A stretch of DNA of 64,000 bases, taken from Rikenellaceae bacterium. GTDB taxonomy: Bacteria; Bacteroidota; Bacteroidia; Bacteroidales; Rikenellaceae. The stretch spans positions 124,001 to 188,000 of the forward strand of contig SUZN01000006.1 in assembly GCA_015059905.1 (NCBI GenBank), in the 5' to 3' direction. Under the pieces are notes generated by a model. That model was given only the letters and a program-made list of their open reading frames with translations, was not told where the DNA came from and ran no database searches. Both the position numbers and the translations under genes were made by a program. The first letter of the stretch is position 1. Each line of letters opens with the position of its first letter. Below are positions 61,599-64,000 of this stretch, in pieces.

Positions 61599-63389
61599 TT
61601 AATCCATCTTCAATACAGCAAGGAATGCCGACTGTGGCACCTGCACGTTTCCTACCTGACGCATACGCTTCTTACCCGCCTTCTGTTTCTCCAGCAGCTT
61701 ACGCTTACGCGAGATATCACCTCCGTAACACTTCGCTGTTACATCCTTACGCACCGCCTTCACAGTCTCGCGGGCGATAATCTTTGCACCGATAGCCGCC
61801 TGGATGGCGATGTCGAACTGCTGGCGAGGGATAAGCTCCTTGAGCTTCTCGCACATCTTGCGACCAAAGTCGTAGGCATGGTCGGCATAGATAAGTGATG
61901 AGAGTGCATCGACAGGCTCGCCATTAAGAAGGATATCGAGCTTCGCCAGCTTCGATGGCTTGTAACCCGTACGGTGGTAATCGAACGAAGCGTAGCCCTT
62001 CGAGATGCTCTTCAGTTTGTCGTAGAAGTCAAATACAATCTCCGAGAGTGGCATATCGAAATTTACCTCCACGCGGTCCTGTGTGATGAAGTTCTGATTC
62101 TTCAGCACGCCGCGCTTGTCAATGCAGAGTTTGATGACTGCACCCAGGAAGTCCGCCTTTGTGATAATCTGTGCGTTGATATATGGTTCCTCGATAGTGG
62201 CGATTTTTGTAACCTCGGGAAGACCCGATGGGTTGTGTACCTCCAGCACGTCGCCCGAAGTTGTGGTGATGCGGTATGATACGTTTGGAACGGTTGTGAT
62301 AACATCCATATCAAACTCGCGGTAGAGGCGCTCCTGGATAATCTCCATATGCAGCAGCCCCAGGAAACCGCAACGGAAACCGAATCCGAGCGCGAGAGAG
62401 CTTTCTGGCTCGAAGGTGAGTGAAGCGTCATTGAGCTGCAACTTCTCAAGCGAGGCACGCAAATCCTCGTATTGGTCAGCTTCGACAGGATATACACCCG
62501 CAAATACCATAGGCTTCACATCCTCAAAGCCTGCGATAGCCTCTGTGCAGGGCTTTGCCATTGTGGTGATGGTGTCGCCCACCTTCACATCCTTTGAGTT
62601 CTTGATACCCGAGCATATGTAGCCTACATCGCCCGCTTTAATCTCCTCGCGTGGACACATCTTGAGTTTCAGTACGCCCACCTCGTCGGCGTTGTAGTCG
62701 TTGCCCGTGTTGAAGAACTTCACGTGGTCGCCCTTGCGGAGCGTGCCATTAAATACACGGAAGTAGGCGATAATGCCTCGGAATGGGTTGAATACCGAGT
62801 CGAAAATAAGTGCCTGCAAAGGTGCATCGTCGTCGCCCTTTGGTGCTGGGATGCGCTCAACGATAGCCTCCAGAACAGCCTCTACACCCTGACCTGTCTT
62901 GCCCGAAGCCAGAAGGATATCTTCGTCCTTGCAACCGATAAGGTCTATAATCTGGTCCTTCACCTCATCCACCATAGCCGACTCGACATCAATCTTGTTC
63001 AGTACGGGGATAATCTCCAGGTCGTTGCCGATGGCAAGGTAGAGGTTTGAGATTGTCTGCGCCTGAATACCTTGCGTAGCATCCACCACCAACAGCGCTC
63101 CCTCGCACGATGCGATGGCACGGCTCACCTCGTAAGAAAAATCGACGTGTCCTGGGGTGTCAATAAGGTTGAGGATATATTTTTCGCCATTTTTCGCCAC
63201 ATACTCCATCTGAATAGCGTGGCTCTTGATGGTAATTCCCTTCTCGCGCTCAAGGTCCATATCGTCCAACACCTGTGACTGCATCTCTCGCTGGTTCAGT
63301 GTGTTAGTGAACTCCAACAAGCGGTCTGCCAAGGTTGATTTACCATGGTCGATATGGGCTATAATACAAAAATTACGAATTTTTTTCAT
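61599..63389 (-). CDS. lepA: Elongation factor 4 (back-translocase)
   Basis: Ribosomal GTPase, 596 residues, full length. G-domain motifs: [15 protein letters not shown] (G1), [15 protein letters not shown] (G3), NKIDVESA (G4); then EF-G-like domains and the LepA-specific C-terminal domain ([54 protein letters not shown]). A -7 box lies upstream at 63411-63418. Confidence 0.97.
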   Translation of the reverse strand: MKKIRNFCIIAHIDHGKSTLADRLLEFTNTLNQREMQSQVLDDMDLEREKGITIKSHAIQMEYVAKNGEKYILNLIDTPGHVDFSYEVSRAIASCEGALLVVDATQGIQAQTISNLYLAIGNDLEIIPVLNKIDVESAMVDEVKDQIIDLIGCKDEDILLASGKTGQGVEAVLEAIVERIPAPKGDDDAPLQALIFDSVFNPFRGIIAYFRVFNGTLRKGDHVKFFNTGNDYNADEVGVLKLKMCPREEIKAGDVGYICSGIKNSKDVKVGDTITTMAKPCTEAIAGFEDVKPMVFAGVYPVEADQYEDLRASLEKLQLNDASLTFEPESSLALGFGFRCGFLGLLHMEIIQERLYREFDMDVITTVPNVSYRITTTSGDVLEVHNPSGLPEVTKIATIEEPYINAQIITKADFLGAVIKLCIDKRGVLKNQNFITQDRVEVNFDMPLSEIVFDFYDKLKSISKGYASFDYHRTGYKPSKLAKLDILLNGEPVDALSSLIYADHAYDFGRKMCEKLKELIPRQQFDIAIQAAIGAKIIARETVKAVRKDVTAKCYGGDISRKRKLLEKQKAGKKRMRQVGNVQVPQSAFLAVLKMD

Positions 63390-63410
63390 TTCCTGTTATG
63401 TCTAATCGTG

Positions 63411-63418
63411 CAAATATA
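63411..63418 (-). promoter_or_regulatory. -7 box of lepA
   Basis: TATATTTG on the minus strand, 22 bases before the ATG at 63389; the -33 region is weak. Confidence 0.6.
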
Positions 63419-63467
63419 ATAATTATATTTGGAAACTGAAAAAGTATGAGATTTTTCCTGGTGTAAA

Positions 63468-64000
63468 TTACCCTCTGCTGCCCAGCCACAGCAGCACCAT
63501 ACCCACCAGAATAAAGACCAAATCGAGGGCTTTGGCGCGCAGATTTTTCTCGTGCAGGAGCATCGCTCCGCAAGCGAAAGACACCACCACCGAGCCTCGG
63601 CGAATCATCGAGACAACCGATATCATCGCATCGCTCTCCGATAGAGCGATAAAGTATGCCATATCCGCTGCCGAGAGCAGTATCGAAATGGCGGGAATAA
63701 ACCAGCTCCAATGCCAGCGCAGAGCCTTTTTGCCATTTGCTAATGCAATGATAGCCACAGTGATACCCATCATCGCGGCTTGATATAGATTATACCAGCT
63801 TTGAACAAATATTGGCTCCAACTCGCGCATAATGTAGCGGTCGTAAAGTCCACTCGTGGCACCCAATATTGCCGCCAAAGCGACGCATAAAATCCAGCGA
63901 TTGGAGGCGAAGTTTATGCCCTCCTTGCGCCCTGCGCGGCTCAATAGAAAAATCGACATCAGAGCCAGCGTCACACCCGCCCATTGCAGCGCGTTAAGCC
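63468..64000 (-). CDS. EamA/DMT-type transporter, 5' partial
   Basis: C-terminal half of a ten-helix drug/metabolite transporter. The reading frame stays open to the right edge, so the start lies outside the window. About five to six hydrophobic helices are visible, with the EamA repeat features LQWAGVTLALMSIFLLSRAG at the end of the first half and MIRRGSVVVSFACGAMLLHEKNLRAKALDL in the second (quoted in part: SVVVSFACGAMLLHEK). The substrate is unknown. Confidence 0.8.
   Translation of the reverse strand, partial: LNALQWAGVTLALMSIFLLSRAGRKEGINFASNRWILCVALAAILGATSGLYDRYIMRELEPIFVQSWYNLYQAAMMGITVAIIALANGKKALRWHWSWFIPAISILLSAADMAYFIALSESDAMISVVSMIRRGSVVVSFACGAMLLHEKNLRAKALDLVFILVGMVLLWLGSRG

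Overview
The window looks like a chromosomal segment of a gut-type Bacteroidales bacterium. Alistipes or another member of the Rikenellaceae is my inference, not proven. The reasons are the many promoters of the Bacteroidetes type (TTG, about 19-20 bases, TAnnTTTG), a three-subunit b558-type fumarate reductase, a DUF4290 gene, a PadR/PspC/head-GIN cluster, a TonB receptor and a set of secreted glycan-degrading enzymes. No rRNA, phage, transposase or CRISPR array was seen. The first and last genes run off the window.

Layout. 1-2.1 kb: the end of a WecA/TagO-type glycosyl-phosphate transferase and a PLP aminotransferase. 2.2-6.3 kb (minus): an envelope operon of alpha/beta hydrolase, a membrane-fused MurF-type ligase, Ddl and an outer-membrane barrel. 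6.4-10.6 kb (minus): an aromatic amino-acid operon (pheA, aminotransferase, tyrA, DAHP synthase-chorismate mutase) headed by a Phe/Tyr-rich leader peptide and a textbook attenuator. 10.6-14.4 kb: a lipoprotein nitroreductase and a LuxR-type regulator divergent from a TonB receptor, with a palindrome between them. 14.5-19.4 kb: a GH76 enzyme and the fumarate reductase operon. 19.5-23.1 kb: 5-formyl-THF cyclo-ligase, uvrC, a GH43 enzyme and initiator tRNA. 23.3-28.2 kb: a tight five-gene heterodisulfide-reductase-like (Hdr) operon. 28.4-33.7 kb: a TlpA-like lipoprotein, lpxH, thyA, folA and a GH127-type enzyme. 33.8-40.9 kb: DUF4290, an atypical sigma-54-type activator, HAD phosphatase, NhaC antiporter, an orphan gene, a GT2 glycosyltransferase and pfkA. 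41-47 kb: a GH51 arabinofuranosidase and the PspC/PadR/head-GIN envelope-stress cluster. 47.3-53.2 kb: metF-metH-glutamine synthetase. 53.4-59.6 kb: an MFS transporter, GH76, GH43, tRNA-Gly and a large secreted glycosidase-like protein. 59.7-64 kb: acyl-CoA synthetase, lepA and an EamA transporter.

The most interesting items are: (1) the aromatic-operon attenuator, with leader peptide, antiterminator and terminator all readable; (2) the Hdr-like redox operon, with no methanogenic partner genes in view; (3) two families of repeated terminator hairpins, one of which flanks the GH51 gene as a nearly exact 78-base direct repeat; (4) several regulators or enzymes that have lost a hallmark part: a LuxR regulator with a pseudo-receiver, a sigma-54 activator without a DNA-binding domain, a thioredoxin-fold lipoprotein without redox cysteines, and a MurF whose N-terminal domain is replaced by membrane helices. 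Functional links are read from gene order and motifs only; no database search was possible.
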